A stretch of 34,017 nt of DNA, taken from Anaerolineae bacterium. Lineage in GTDB: Bacteria > Chloroflexota > Anaerolineae > Anaerolineales > Villigracilaceae. Shown here piece by piece: positions 7,766-15,358 of this stretch. Location: the NCBI GenBank assembly GCA_017303655.1, contig JAFLCE010000047.1, positions 1 through 34,017 on the forward strand, given 5' to 3'. The stretch's first letter is position 1, and every line of letters begins with the position of its first letter. The notes under the pieces are model-generated. The model was given only the letters and a program-made list of their open reading frames with translations. It was not told where the DNA came from and ran no database searches. A program made the position numbers and the translations under genes.

Positions 7766-9711
7766 TGGGCACCGCCTTTCTCGTTGGGGAGGATCTGCGA
7801 GTTGTAGATCTCTGCGTAGATGGGGCTGTCTTCCATAAGTTCCTTGTGTTTGCCTTCGGCGACGACCTTGCCTTTTTCGAGCACGATGATTTTGTCTGCG
7901 TTCATCACGGTGCTGATGCGTTGCGCGATGACAAAGGAGGTGCGACCTTTCATGAGCACGTCGAGCGCTTTTTGCAAAGCGGCTTCGGTGCCGAGGTCGA
8001 CCGATGAAGTCGAGTCGTCGAGGATGAGAATGCGCGGGTCGAGTAACAGGGCGCGGGCAATGGCGACGCGTTGTTTTTGTCCGCCGGAAAGTGTGGTGCC
8101 GCGTTCGCCGACATGCGTGTTGTAGCCTTCAGGGAAGGATGTGATGAAGTCATGCGCTTGCGCGGCTTTTGCAGCGGCAAAGATTTCTTCATCGCTGGCA
8201 TCGGGTTTACCAAAGGCGATGTTATCGCGGATGCTGCCACTAAAGAGAGTGGTTTCTTGCAATACGATACCGATCTGCGAGCGCAGCGAGTCGAGAGTCA
8301 CATCGCGCAGTTCGTTGCCATCGATGGTGATGCGTCCTTCGGTCGGGTCGTAGAAGCGCGGCAGTAAGTTAATGATGGTTGTCTTGCCGGAGCCAGTAGC
8401 ACCGAGCAGAGCGATTGTCTCGCCGGATTTCGCTTCAAAGGTGACGTTGGAAAGTACCGGTTCGCCGCCGCCGAAATAACGGAAGGTGACATCTTCGAAC
8501 TTCACATCGCCCTTCACGCCGGGGAGTTTGATGGCATCGGGCTTGTCGGTAATATCTGATTTGGCATCGATGATCTCAAAGATACGCGTAGCAGAAGCAG
8601 AAGCCTGCCCCAACTGTGTGATGATGAAACCAAATTGAGCGATGGGTAAAAAGAGATAGATGAGATACAGCGAAAATTCCTGCCATTCGCCGAGGCTCAA
8701 CGCGCCTGCGATGATCTCCTTGCCACCTACATTCAAGATGGCAGCCTGACCGAGGTTGGCAACCATGAAGATCAACGGAAAGAGGAAGGTGAAGAGTCGT
8801 GCAACCGTAATGGATTGCTGCATGCTGTCATCTGCCGCGACGCGGAATTTTTTCTGTTGTTCCTTCTCGCGCGTAAATGCTTTAATGACTTTCATGCCCG
8901 CCAGATTTTCCTGAAGGATCGTGTTCAAGGTGGAAAGTTTCTGTTGAACCTTTGCGAACAAAGGTTGGCTCAACCCGCCGAAGATCATGAACAAAACAAA
9001 AGCAAGCGGCAGGATCGGCAATGTGGTCAATGCAAGTTTTGTATTGGTGCTGAATAAAATAGTAAGCGTACCCACCAATAAAATGATCGCGCCTACCAGT
9101 TGCAATAAGCCCTGCCCAATGAACAGACGCACCTTTTCCACATCATCCGTCGCGCGGATCATCAACTGACCCGTTTGATTCTTGTCGTGATATGAAAAAG
9201 ACAAACGCTGGATCTTCGCATACAAATCATTGCGCATATCATACGCAACCGCCTGCGAATTTTTCTCTGCCCAATAGGCTTGCAGGAAGGCGAACACTCC
9301 ACGCAGGACGGCGAAGACGATGATGAGGATAATGGCGGTGATCAAAGTCTGTGGGGCGGAGGAAACATCCGCTTCCAACTGGACCTTGAGCTGTTCCACT
9401 GTCCATTCGGCAGGGTACTGCACTGCTTCCAAGATCTTCGGCAGAGCCGCGCTCATGAATGTAGCGGGAATTTTATCCAGCGCCTGTAGGATCTGATCGG
9501 CAATGTATCCGCTGGTGACGGCATCGATAACATTGCGTACCATGCGCGGGACAGCCAACTGTGCCAGTGTGGCGATGATCAAAAATAAATAGGGCAGTGC
9601 CGCCTGCTGTTTGTAATTCATCAAATAGCGGATGGCACGTCCCATTGCGCCGCGCGGTTTGGGTCCGCCGGGGCGTGTACGAGCTTGGGGTCGGGATAGA
9701 GATGCTTGCAA
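7762..9711 (-). CDS. ABC exporter half-transporter, degenerate-site subunit
   Basis: A 649-residue permease-ATPase fusion. Walker A is GATGSGKTT (437-445) and the signature is a full LSGGQ (541-545), but Walker B reads ILILDDSTSS, with Asp566 in place of the catalytic Glu, and the H-loop is IAQRIST, with Gln597 in place of His. It therefore supplies the intact signature to its partner's working site while its own site should bind but hardly hydrolyse ATP. Together they would export lipids, drugs or peptides; the cargo is not visible. The start is TTG at 9711: AAAAGGAG lies 7 bases upstream, whereas the next ATG (residue 23) has no ribosome site. It follows the MarR gene by 86 bp. Confidence 0.93.
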   Translation of the reverse strand: MQASLSRPQARTRPGGPKPRGAMGRAIRYLMNYKQQAALPYLFLIIATLAQLAVPRMVRNVIDAVTSGYIADQILQALDKIPATFMSAALPKILEAVQYPAEWTVEQLKVQLEADVSSAPQTLITAIILIIVFAVLRGVFAFLQAYWAEKNSQAVAYDMRNDLYAKIQRLSFSYHDKNQTGQLMIRATDDVEKVRLFIGQGLLQLVGAIILLVGTLTILFSTNTKLALTTLPILPLAFVLFMIFGGLSQPLFAKVQQKLSTLNTILQENLAGMKVIKAFTREKEQQKKFRVAADDSMQQSITVARLFTFLFPLIFMVANLGQAAILNVGGKEIIAGALSLGEWQEFSLYLIYLFLPIAQFGFIITQLGQASASATRIFEIIDAKSDITDKPDAIKLPGVKGDVKFEDVTFRYFGGGEPVLSNVTFEAKSGETIALLGATGSGKTTIINLLPRFYDPTEGRITIDGNELRDVTLDSLRSQIGIVLQETTLFSGSIRDNIAFGKPDASDEEIFAAAKAAQAHDFITSFPEGYNTHVGERGTTLSGGQKQRVAIARALLLDPRILILDDSTSSVDLGTEAALQKALDVLMKGRTSFVIAQRISTVMNADKIIVLEKGKVVAEGKHKELMEDSPIYAEIYNSQILPNEKGGAQ

Positions 9712-9797
9712 GAGAATACTCCTTTTAAAAATGACGGGTTGAAGATATCAGGTCAATGTGTACGAATGGTGGTGAAGTGGGTCAGGGATTGTGGAGG

Positions 9798-10247
9798 TTA
9801 GTTTTTGTCGCTCATGTTCCTTGCCGCTTCAGTGAGGATGGTTAGCGCTTCAACGACTTTTTCTCTTTCCTCTCCCTTGAGGTTAGATACGAGCTCGTCC
9901 ATCCACTTGTAACGTTCCTTGAAGCCTGCCTCGATCAGTTCTTTGCCCTTGGGGGTAAGCTGTAAAACTTTGGCGCGGCGGTCGCTGGGGTCTTCAGCGC
10001 GTTCGATGTGCTCGCCCTGTACGAGCTTCTCCACCAGTTGACTCGCTGCTGCATTGGAGATGTCGAACCGTTCGCTGATCTCCGACATGCCGCATGGACC
10101 TTTATGATGCAACTGCATCAGGATGCTGAACTGCGGCATCGAAAGCCCAGTCGTCTTGGCGAACTGCGTCCAGCCGCGCATGGAGCGGTGCATGAACACA
10201 TCCATCCAGGTACGCATGGATTGTGAAATGGGGAGGGGTTTGGTCAT
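9798..10247 (-). CDS. MarR-family transcriptional regulator
   Basis: A 149-residue winged-helix regulator. The recognition region CGMSEISERFDISNAAASQLVEKLVQ is followed by the wing EDPSDRRAKVLQLTPKGKEL, the usual MarR DxRxxxLxLTxxG signature. MarR dimers generally repress nearby efflux genes and release DNA on binding a small ligand. It is the first gene before the two ABC exporter genes on the same strand, and a palindrome overlaps its own promoter, so it probably represses itself and the exporter. An AGAAGG lies about 8 bases before the ATG. Confidence 0.92.
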   Translation of the reverse strand: MTKPLPISQSMRTWMDVFMHRSMRGWTQFAKTTGLSMPQFSILMQLHHKGPCGMSEISERFDISNAAASQLVEKLVQGEHIERAEDPSDRRAKVLQLTPKGKELIEAGFKERYKWMDELVSNLKGEEREKVVEALTILTEAARNMSDKN

Positions 10248-10264
10248 AGTTAAGCCTTCTTTTT

Positions 10265-10282
10265 AGTTAAGCGGGCTTAACT
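10265..10282. promoter_or_regulatory. Candidate MarR operator palindrome
   Basis: AGTTAAGC-GG-GCTTAACT is a perfect inverted repeat. It covers the -10 box and start site of the MarR promoter. Extra AGTTAAG half-sites lie at 10248-10255, touching the start codon, and at 10292-10298, giving several sites for dimer binding. The assignment to this MarR is inferred from position. Confidence 0.7.
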
Positions 10283-10308
10283 TTATGCCTGAGTTAAGTT
10301 TTCGTCAA
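10280..10308 (-). promoter_or_regulatory. Promoter of the MarR-ABC operon
   Basis: On the minus strand TTGACG (10308-10303) and TAAAGT (10285-10280) are separated by exactly 17 bases, matching the -35 consensus at 5 of 6 positions and the -10 consensus at 4 of 6. Transcription would start near 10273, inside the operator. Confidence 0.65.
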
Positions 10309-10388
10309 GAAATGGGAGGTTAGAGATATATAAGAATTCATAATGCCCCTAATTTGCAATACATCAAGCTTGCACAAAATTGACTTGA

Positions 10389-10437
10389 TACTGACCGCCG
10401 ACGATGGACGGCAGACTGTGGTCGGCGGTCAGTGGTC
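10389..10437. repeat. Degenerate heptamer array, seven units
   Basis: Seven consecutive 7-base units each end in GAC or GTC; examples are GATGGAC (10403-10409), GGCAGAC and TGTGGTC. The outer units also make a 13-bp inverted repeat (10390-10402 with 10421-10433, 18-base loop). It lies in the gap between the HD-GYP gene end and the MarR promoter. A related array with the same GATGGAC unit is at 18337-18371. Confidence 0.7.
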
Positions 10438-10477
10438 GAAATTCAATGGATATATGTACTTCTGATTTTTTTTGCTT

Positions 10478-12094
10478 TCACTTGGATACGTTATGCTTTA
10501 TTTCAGAAACAACCAGTAAAAAGAGTTCCACTGCCTGCGGGTCGAAATGCCTTCCTGATTGCGCACGAATATACTCCAGGACTTTTTCCACAGGCCAGCC
10601 CTTGCGATAGATCCGATCTGAACACAGCGCATCCCACACATCTACAACAGCAAAGAGACGTGCTGCCAATGGGATCTCATCTCCTTTTAGCCCACGCGGA
10701 TAGCCTGTGCCATCCCATTTTTCATGATGACAATAGGGAATATCAAGCGCGGGACGTAGATACTCGATTGGGTATAACATTTCATAGGCAAACAGCGGGT
10801 GTTTGTGCATAATGTCCCACTCTTTGTTCGTAAGTTGATCATCTTTTAAGAGGATCGCATCTGGAATGCCCATTTTCCCAATATCGTGTAAGAGGGCACC
10901 ATGCTTCACATGTAAGATCTCTGCCTCTGTCATGCCTGCCCTCTTTGCAAGCAGCATGGTTAATTCAGTAACACGCGCGGTGTGATCTTTTGTTTCTCGA
11001 TCCCGTAGATCGAGCGCATGTGACCAGCCCTCAATCGTTCGGTTATATGCAAGCGCCAGTTCAAAGTTTGACCGCTGTAGGTCCTCGAAAGATTTCATGC
11101 TTTCAATCGCCATGGCAGCCTGTCCGGCAAGGGTTTCCAGAAAATCATGCCATTCCTGGTCTGGTTGAGTTCCTGAACGGTTTCCTAAAAATAGTACACC
11201 GGCGATATTTCCCTTGGCAATCAATGGAACAGCATAGCAGATTTGAAGTTGTTCGATGTGTGCCCACTTATCCGTTTGTGGAATCGTTGAGTTCAGGTCG
11301 GGAAAAGCCAGCGTGCGACGTTCCAAGGCAGCCCGCCCGATCAAGGTCTCGCCGAGATAAATTTGAGCCCTGGATAGTTCAGAGGATTGAGCGCCGATCA
11401 CCAGTGCCGTTTCAAGGGTGAGCAAAGGAGAATTAAATAGCAGGATCGAGATCAGATCCACATCCAGTTGTCTTTTTGCTTGCTCAGCGACCGTTCGTAA
11501 TCCCACTCGCAGGTCGGTCGTTCCAAGGATTGCGATGTCATTATCCCGAAGTGCTTGAAGGCGAAAAAGTTGCTGTTCAATTTTCTGTTTGGCAGCCGCC
11601 AATTCAGCAGTACGTTGTTCAACGCGTTTATCCAATTCTGCATTGGTATGGGCAAGAGCCCCCTGTAAAAGGCTCAATTCGTTTCGCTTTTGGATTAAAT
11701 TCTGTTCTGTAAGGGCGAATCGGGTCACATCTTCAAATATCACCAGCAGCCCTGAACCAGTTTGCACTGGATCAAAAGGTAAAACATGGAATGTCAGATA
11801 ATATAGCATGCCGTCAGACCGGTAGCGGTTTATCCGTTCGATTTTGAATGAAGGTAATTTATTCGATAGGATGGATTGAAGCACTTCCTCGGATCCAATG
11901 AATTCCTTGAATGCTTCAGTCAGTGGAATGCCTGTTTGGATCTGACCCGTCCCGTCAAATATTCTTGAGATGTTCGGCGACACCTCGATAATGGAGAGTT
12001 TTGAATCAACATATACATATAACAATTGATACCACTCGCTGGCGACTTGCGCCAAACGCGCCGACAATTTCAACGGGGATGTATGTTGGATCAT
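10478..12094 (-). CDS. PAS-GAF-HD-GYP cyclic-di-GMP phosphodiesterase
   Basis: A 538-residue cytoplasmic protein: PAS-like N-terminus (about 15-125), coiled coil (130-175), GAF (about 185-335) and HD-GYP (350-535). The HD-GYP domain has LLHDIGKMGIP (His403-Asp404), HHEKWDGTGYPRGL (456-469) with the intact GYP motif, and VVDVWDAL (Asp485). These are the metal and substrate residues of RpfG-type phosphodiesterases, so hydrolysis of cyclic-di-GMP (or a related dinucleotide) is expected. The start is 3 bases past the small-GTPase stop, with GAAGGGAA as ribosome site, so it is co-transcribed with the GTPase and should be an output or partner of that module. Confidence 0.92.
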   Translation of the reverse strand: MIQHTSPLKLSARLAQVASEWYQLLYVYVDSKLSIIEVSPNISRIFDGTGQIQTGIPLTEAFKEFIGSEEVLQSILSNKLPSFKIERINRYRSDGMLYYLTFHVLPFDPVQTGSGLLVIFEDVTRFALTEQNLIQKRNELSLLQGALAHTNAELDKRVEQRTAELAAAKQKIEQQLFRLQALRDNDIAILGTTDLRVGLRTVAEQAKRQLDVDLISILLFNSPLLTLETALVIGAQSSELSRAQIYLGETLIGRAALERRTLAFPDLNSTIPQTDKWAHIEQLQICYAVPLIAKGNIAGVLFLGNRSGTQPDQEWHDFLETLAGQAAMAIESMKSFEDLQRSNFELALAYNRTIEGWSHALDLRDRETKDHTARVTELTMLLAKRAGMTEAEILHVKHGALLHDIGKMGIPDAILLKDDQLTNKEWDIMHKHPLFAYEMLYPIEYLRPALDIPYCHHEKWDGTGYPRGLKGDEIPLAARLFAVVDVWDALCSDRIYRKGWPVEKVLEYIRAQSGRHFDPQAVELFLLVVSEIKHNVSK

Positions 12095-12097
12095 TGT

Positions 12098-12610
12098 TTA
12101 CATTCCCTTCTCAAGGATATCTGCCAGATGGCTGAAAGCGTCTTCAACCTGCTCCCCGGTTTTTGCACTAGTTAGGAAAAAAAATTTTTCGCCCAACTTT
12201 GCTAGTACGGTAAGCAGGTCGATATCCGAAATGTCGCGTGTATGGGTCAGATCCGCTTTGTTGCACACAAACGCCAGTTGAATGCCCGGGTTGATCGTTC
12301 GAACCTGGCGTGCATAATTTTCAAAAGCGATCAGGGTATCGCGGCGGGTCAGGTCACAGACGATCAACGCGCCCGCAGCTCCCTGCATATAGGAAGCGCC
12401 CGAAGCCTCAAACCCATTGCTGCCAGCCAGGTCCCAGACCATCATATTCATTTCCCCATACGATCGTTTGAGTGTTTTGCGTGATATTTTCACACCAACG
12501 GTACTGAGATACTTGTCGTCAAAGCGACCTTCGACAAAGCGCTGCACAAGGCTTGTCTTGCCTACGCCGAAATCGCCCAGCAAACATATCTTTTTTTGAA
12601 TAATGGTCAT
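12098..12610 (-). CDS. Ras/Rab-like small GTPase
   Basis: A 170-residue single-domain GTPase. G1 is GDFGVGKTS (12-20), the switch-I threonine is in YLSTVGVKIS, G3 is WDLAGSNGF, G4 is CNKADL and G5 is TSAKTG. In Ras and Rab G3 is WDTAGQE; here Ser takes the place of the catalytic Gln, so hydrolysis is probably slow and dependent on a partner. There is no C-terminal lipidation motif. Bacterial relatives include MglA-type and Roc-type GTPases, usually paired with roadblock/longin partners; the neighbour encoded 13 bp upstream has such a domain. The bacterial start ATG follows a GAAGATTAAG region with a weak ribosome site. Confidence 0.92.
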   Translation of the reverse strand: MTIIQKKICLLGDFGVGKTSLVQRFVEGRFDDKYLSTVGVKISRKTLKRSYGEMNMMVWDLAGSNGFEASGASYMQGAAGALIVCDLTRRDTLIAFENYARQVRTINPGIQLAFVCNKADLTHTRDISDIDLLTVLAKLGEKFFFLTSAKTGEQVEDAFSHLADILEKGM

Positions 12611-12623
12611 CTTAATCTTCCGA

Positions 12624-14195
12624 TCATGGATTGGCAGTTGGGGTAATTTGCCCGGGTGGCACAGTGGCTAACACGGTGATCCAGCGCGCAGGCACCCAGC
12701 CGCGATGATAGCCCGTTTCATCGGTCCATTCCACCTCCACCCAGGTATCATAGACGGACAACACTTTTACAGGTCTGCTGATAAACAACACTTCCACACG
12801 CGAGTCAATGAAATCTGGAAGCTGCCGCATCCACACATTACCGGAAGCGAAGGCTTCATATGGGGTGGGGGTCGCGCTGGGCGTTGAAGTACTCGTTGGG
12901 CTGGCGGTCACTGTGGGGGTGAAGGTTTGTGTTGGGGTAGAAGTGGGTGTAAATGTAGGCGTTGACGTTGCAGTGGCTGTAGGTGTCGACGTGGCAGTGT
13001 TCGTTGCGGTGGGGCTGGGGAATGCGACCGGATATAAGGCGATGGTGAATTGAAGGTAAAAGCACATCAAAGCAATCAATAGAATTGCAACCAACCCACC
13101 GATTGCCCAACCTATCTTGGCATTGCGGGTCATCGTGGTTGGCCATGGATTACTTCCTGTGGTTTCCACTACGAGGCGGGCGATCTTTGGCTGTAAATTG
13201 GGCAGGGTCGATGGATCGCCATTATATTGAGCCAGCGATTTTTCATACTTTACATGTAATTCGGATACGAACATGTGCAGTTTGGCACGAAATCCCTCCG
13301 GTTCTGTACCGGTGATGACCACTGCCAGGTATGCAGCTCGTCCGTTCTGAATGATGATGCGTTCATCGCCATACTGCACTTCATCCAGTTCTTTGTTTTC
13401 ATCGCCATGCCCGAACGAGTCGCGCACAAAATCTCGAATGGCAGTTAACATGCCGCTGATCAGATCTGAGTCGGCAACTTCCGTGCTGCCGGGGTGGCTG
13501 TGCGCGAGCAATAGTCCAGACCCGTGCTGGATAAGAAATATCTCACGAATGGAAAAGGGGAGAGAATCGCGCAACGTTAACTGCGCCGGTGAGACACCTC
13601 GCAAGCGCGCCATAGCCGTGCGCAGCATACTTTGCGGACCGAAAGACGCCTTCAACCGGGCATCAATGTTACGTTGAAATTCCTTTGCAAACTCGCCGAC
13701 TGCACGCTGGACACTTTCACCGATGACGGGATACAGGGCTTCAACCATATCCTTGCGAGAATCACGGATCTGCACCCGGATCGCTTCCCCCATGATGGGA
13801 CCGAGCGCCTCTGCCATCTCGTCGCGTGAGTCGCGAATGGTGCGGCTGATCATATCCCCGAGGACGGGTGTGACGCGCGCGATCAGTCCTTCTGAATCGG
13901 CTTGTGCCCTGCGGCGCAGTATCTCGATTTCTGTCTGTAGATCGCGTGATCGGGTATCTGCTTCACGAGCAACCTGCTGTAAGCGGTCAAGTTCCGCTAG
14001 CAGTTCGTCTAATTGTTGACGCAGGTTTTCGTCATCTGATTGAGATTGATCTTTGGAGGTTTCGATCTGACGTTCAATATCGCGCAGGCGGTCGAACACT
14101 TCCGAGAGCAGAATCGAACGGATGGAAATTAACGGGTCAAGTGAATCGCCTTCAGGTCGTTCAGGGGTTGGGTTATCGGGCTGAAGGGGATTCAT
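12624..14195 (-). CDS. Coiled-coil/longin-like protein with TM and external SH3b
   Basis: A 523-residue membrane protein. Residues 25-100 form a coiled coil; 108-180 hold three 23-residue repeats beginning PVLGDMI, PIMGEAI and PVIGESV. Residues 213-320 (REIFLIQHGSGLLLAHSHP ... DSDLISGMLTAIRDFV) resemble a longin/roadblock-like domain, which I recall from OmpA-family proteins encoded beside small GTPases in other phyla. One TM helix lies at about 361-390, then a Thr/Pro/Ser linker (393-445), then an SH3b-like domain (451-510, with WVEVEW and GWVPARWI). The likely topology is coiled coil and longin inside, SH3b outside, where it could bind the cell wall. It would recruit or regulate the GTPase encoded 13 bp downstream. 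Confidence 0.85.
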   Translation of the reverse strand: MNPLQPDNPTPERPEGDSLDPLISIRSILLSEVFDRLRDIERQIETSKDQSQSDDENLRQQLDELLAELDRLQQVAREADTRSRDLQTEIEILRRRAQADSEGLIARVTPVLGDMISRTIRDSRDEMAEALGPIMGEAIRVQIRDSRKDMVEALYPVIGESVQRAVGEFAKEFQRNIDARLKASFGPQSMLRTAMARLRGVSPAQLTLRDSLPFSIREIFLIQHGSGLLLAHSHPGSTEVADSDLISGMLTAIRDFVRDSFGHGDENKELDEVQYGDERIIIQNGRAAYLAVVITGTEPEGFRAKLHMFVSELHVKYEKSLAQYNGDPSTLPNLQPKIARLVVETTGSNPWPTTMTRNAKIGWAIGGLVAILLIALMCFYLQFTIALYPVAFPSPTATNTATSTPTATATSTPTFTPTSTPTQTFTPTVTASPTSTSTPSATPTPYEAFASGNVWMRQLPDFIDSRVEVLFISRPVKVLSVYDTWVEVEWTDETGYHRGWVPARWITVLATVPPGQITPTANP

Positions 14196-14290
14196 GAAGG
14201 TTTACAAGGAATGATACAGACGTACCAGGAATGCTTCACCTAGTACATTGCGAAATTTAAACAAGACGTGGTGCTTTCTGTGGAACGAAA

Positions 14291-14986
14291 TCAGGAATTA
14301 TCAGCTTCCTGTCGCAAACGCAGACCTAACTCCATAAGCATTTGACCCAGATCCTGACGCGAGGTCTTTTTGTTTTCCAAGGAAGCAGCCATGGAAAGAA
14401 GCTCCTGCCTTAAACTATCGTCGCGCTGGCGGGCTTCCGATTGCAGGGTGCGGGTCCGCTCGGTTTGTTCGGCGCTTTGTTTATCCAAACGATCGCTTAA
14501 TTCCTTATGGGTTTCGCGAAGCTGACGTAGGAGATCAGCGGCAAGTTTTTCAAGGTTATCGCTTAATTGTTTTTGACCGGCTTGCAATTGAGATGACTGT
14601 TCTGCAGATTGTCGATCCAATTTTTCGGTCAGGTCTTTGTGTGAGGCGCGCAGCTGGGCAGATTGATCCGTGCCCTGCTTATCGAGCTTCTCATTAAAAT
14701 CGCGCCGGGTTTCTGCAAATTGTGCGTTGGTCGATTCGGAGAGAGTTCCAATTTGATCCTGCACCAGGTTGGTCATTTCCTGGCGTAATGATCGAAGCCC
14801 TGTTTCCAGGTCGCTCAACCTTTTTTCAAGAGTACGCGATTGCGAGCCAAATAAAATATCGCGCAATCGCCCCAATTCATCAGCGGTTGGTTCAGGTGTG
14901 TCTGCCTTCACTTCGATGCCATCAAGAGGAGACGCTGACGCCGAAGGTTGCGTTTCGGTTACTACGGAAGAATTTGATTTGCCCAT
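14291..14986 (-). CDS. Coiled-coil protein of the GTPase operon
   Basis: A 231-residue soluble protein with no enzyme motif. After a low-complexity start it has DELGRLRDILFGSQSRTLEK (an LRxxLFG motif also seen, as I recall, at the head of OmpA-like proteins linked to small GTPases), then a long coiled coil of about 160 residues. The coiled coil contains four versions of a repeat such as DLTEKLDRQSAEQSSQLQA, KQLSDNLEKLAADLLRQLRE and KELSDRLDKQSAEQ, spaced about 22-23 residues. The start is the ATG at 14986 with GGAAG 8 bases upstream; an in-frame start at 15124 would cross the promoter. It is first in the operon and probably a scaffold. Confidence 0.82.
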   Translation of the reverse strand: MGKSNSSVVTETQPSASASPLDGIEVKADTPEPTADELGRLRDILFGSQSRTLEKRLSDLETGLRSLRQEMTNLVQDQIGTLSESTNAQFAETRRDFNEKLDKQGTDQSAQLRASHKDLTEKLDRQSAEQSSQLQAGQKQLSDNLEKLAADLLRQLRETHKELSDRLDKQSAEQTERTRTLQSEARQRDDSLRQELLSMAASLENKKTSRQDLGQMLMELGLRLRQEADNS

Positions 14987-15016
14987 TTTGGTCACTTCCT
15001 TTCGAAGATTTATCAG

Positions 15017-15022
15017 ATTATA
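15017..15022 (-). promoter_or_regulatory. -10 box (TATAAT) for the GTPase operon
   Basis: A perfect TATAAT on the minus strand, with predicted start near 15010 and a leader of about 24 bases carrying GGAAG before the ATG at 14986. No good -35 is present at 17 bases, so an activator may be needed. Confidence 0.5.
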
Positions 15023-15108
15023 CACTTCTTCAAAATGCCCGGCGATTGCAAATAAGATAAGATGCGCCTCCCCGGTAGGCTTATAGGTTTGCAAAATTAT
15101 GGCTATAT

Positions 15109-15140
15109 AAAAAAATACATTCACTTTCAGGTGAATGTAT
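15109..15140 (-). terminator. Intrinsic terminator 2 upstream of the GTPase operon
   Basis: ATACATTCAC (15115-15124) pairs with GTGAATGTAT (15131-15140) in a perfect 10-bp stem with a 6-base loop, followed on the minus strand by a run of seven T. It is the second of two terminators in tandem, with no protein gene upstream on this strand. Confidence 0.75.
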
Positions 15141-15160
15141 CGCGGCGTAAATTGGCATTA

Positions 15161-15229
15161 AAAACGACGAGGTCGTCCGTGAAGGACGACCTCGTCAACT
15201 CTCTCCTACCAATAAATACCAGTAAATGT
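15161..15229 (-). ncRNA. Candidate small RNA with terminal hairpin
   Basis: The 372-bp gap 14987-15358 has no protein gene. On the minus strand TACAAT (15241-15236) lies 17 bases after TTGCAT, predicting a start near 15229. The transcript would run about 50 bases and then into a perfect 13-bp stem (15166-15178 with 15184-15196, loop GTGAA on the plus strand) followed by GTTTTT, a good intrinsic terminator, with a second terminator 20 bases on. This gives an RNA of about 65-70 nt (or about 120 with read-through). No known RNA family is recognised. The hairpins could instead form an attenuated leader of the GTPase operon. Confidence 0.45.
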
Positions 15230-15358
15230 ATCTGTATTGTACGGGTTGTACGCCCTGCATGCAATTAGACAAAAGTACTATAGCTCGGTGAAAGAGGCTA
15301 TCCCGCTAATATAACTACCTCCTTATACTTAATGGTAAGATACCTTTATTGGGTCGTT

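Noticed and set aside
10389-10437. CRISPR-like array
   Set aside because: Units are only 7 bases with no spacers and no cas genes; it is a degenerate heptamer array.
12808-13053. Val/Gly-rich frame opposite the SH3b linker
   Set aside because: Same cause: complement of a Thr/Pro-rich coding stretch.
14987-15124. N-terminal extension of the coiled-coil protein to 15124
   Set aside because: It would cross the TATAAT promoter and a terminator hairpin, and GGAAG supports the ATG at 14986.
15332-15358. Nine-residue extension of the TIR protein
   Set aside because: The ATG at 15332 is 3 bases after the TATACT box, inside or before the transcription start; TIR domains begin at HKIFISYSRKD.
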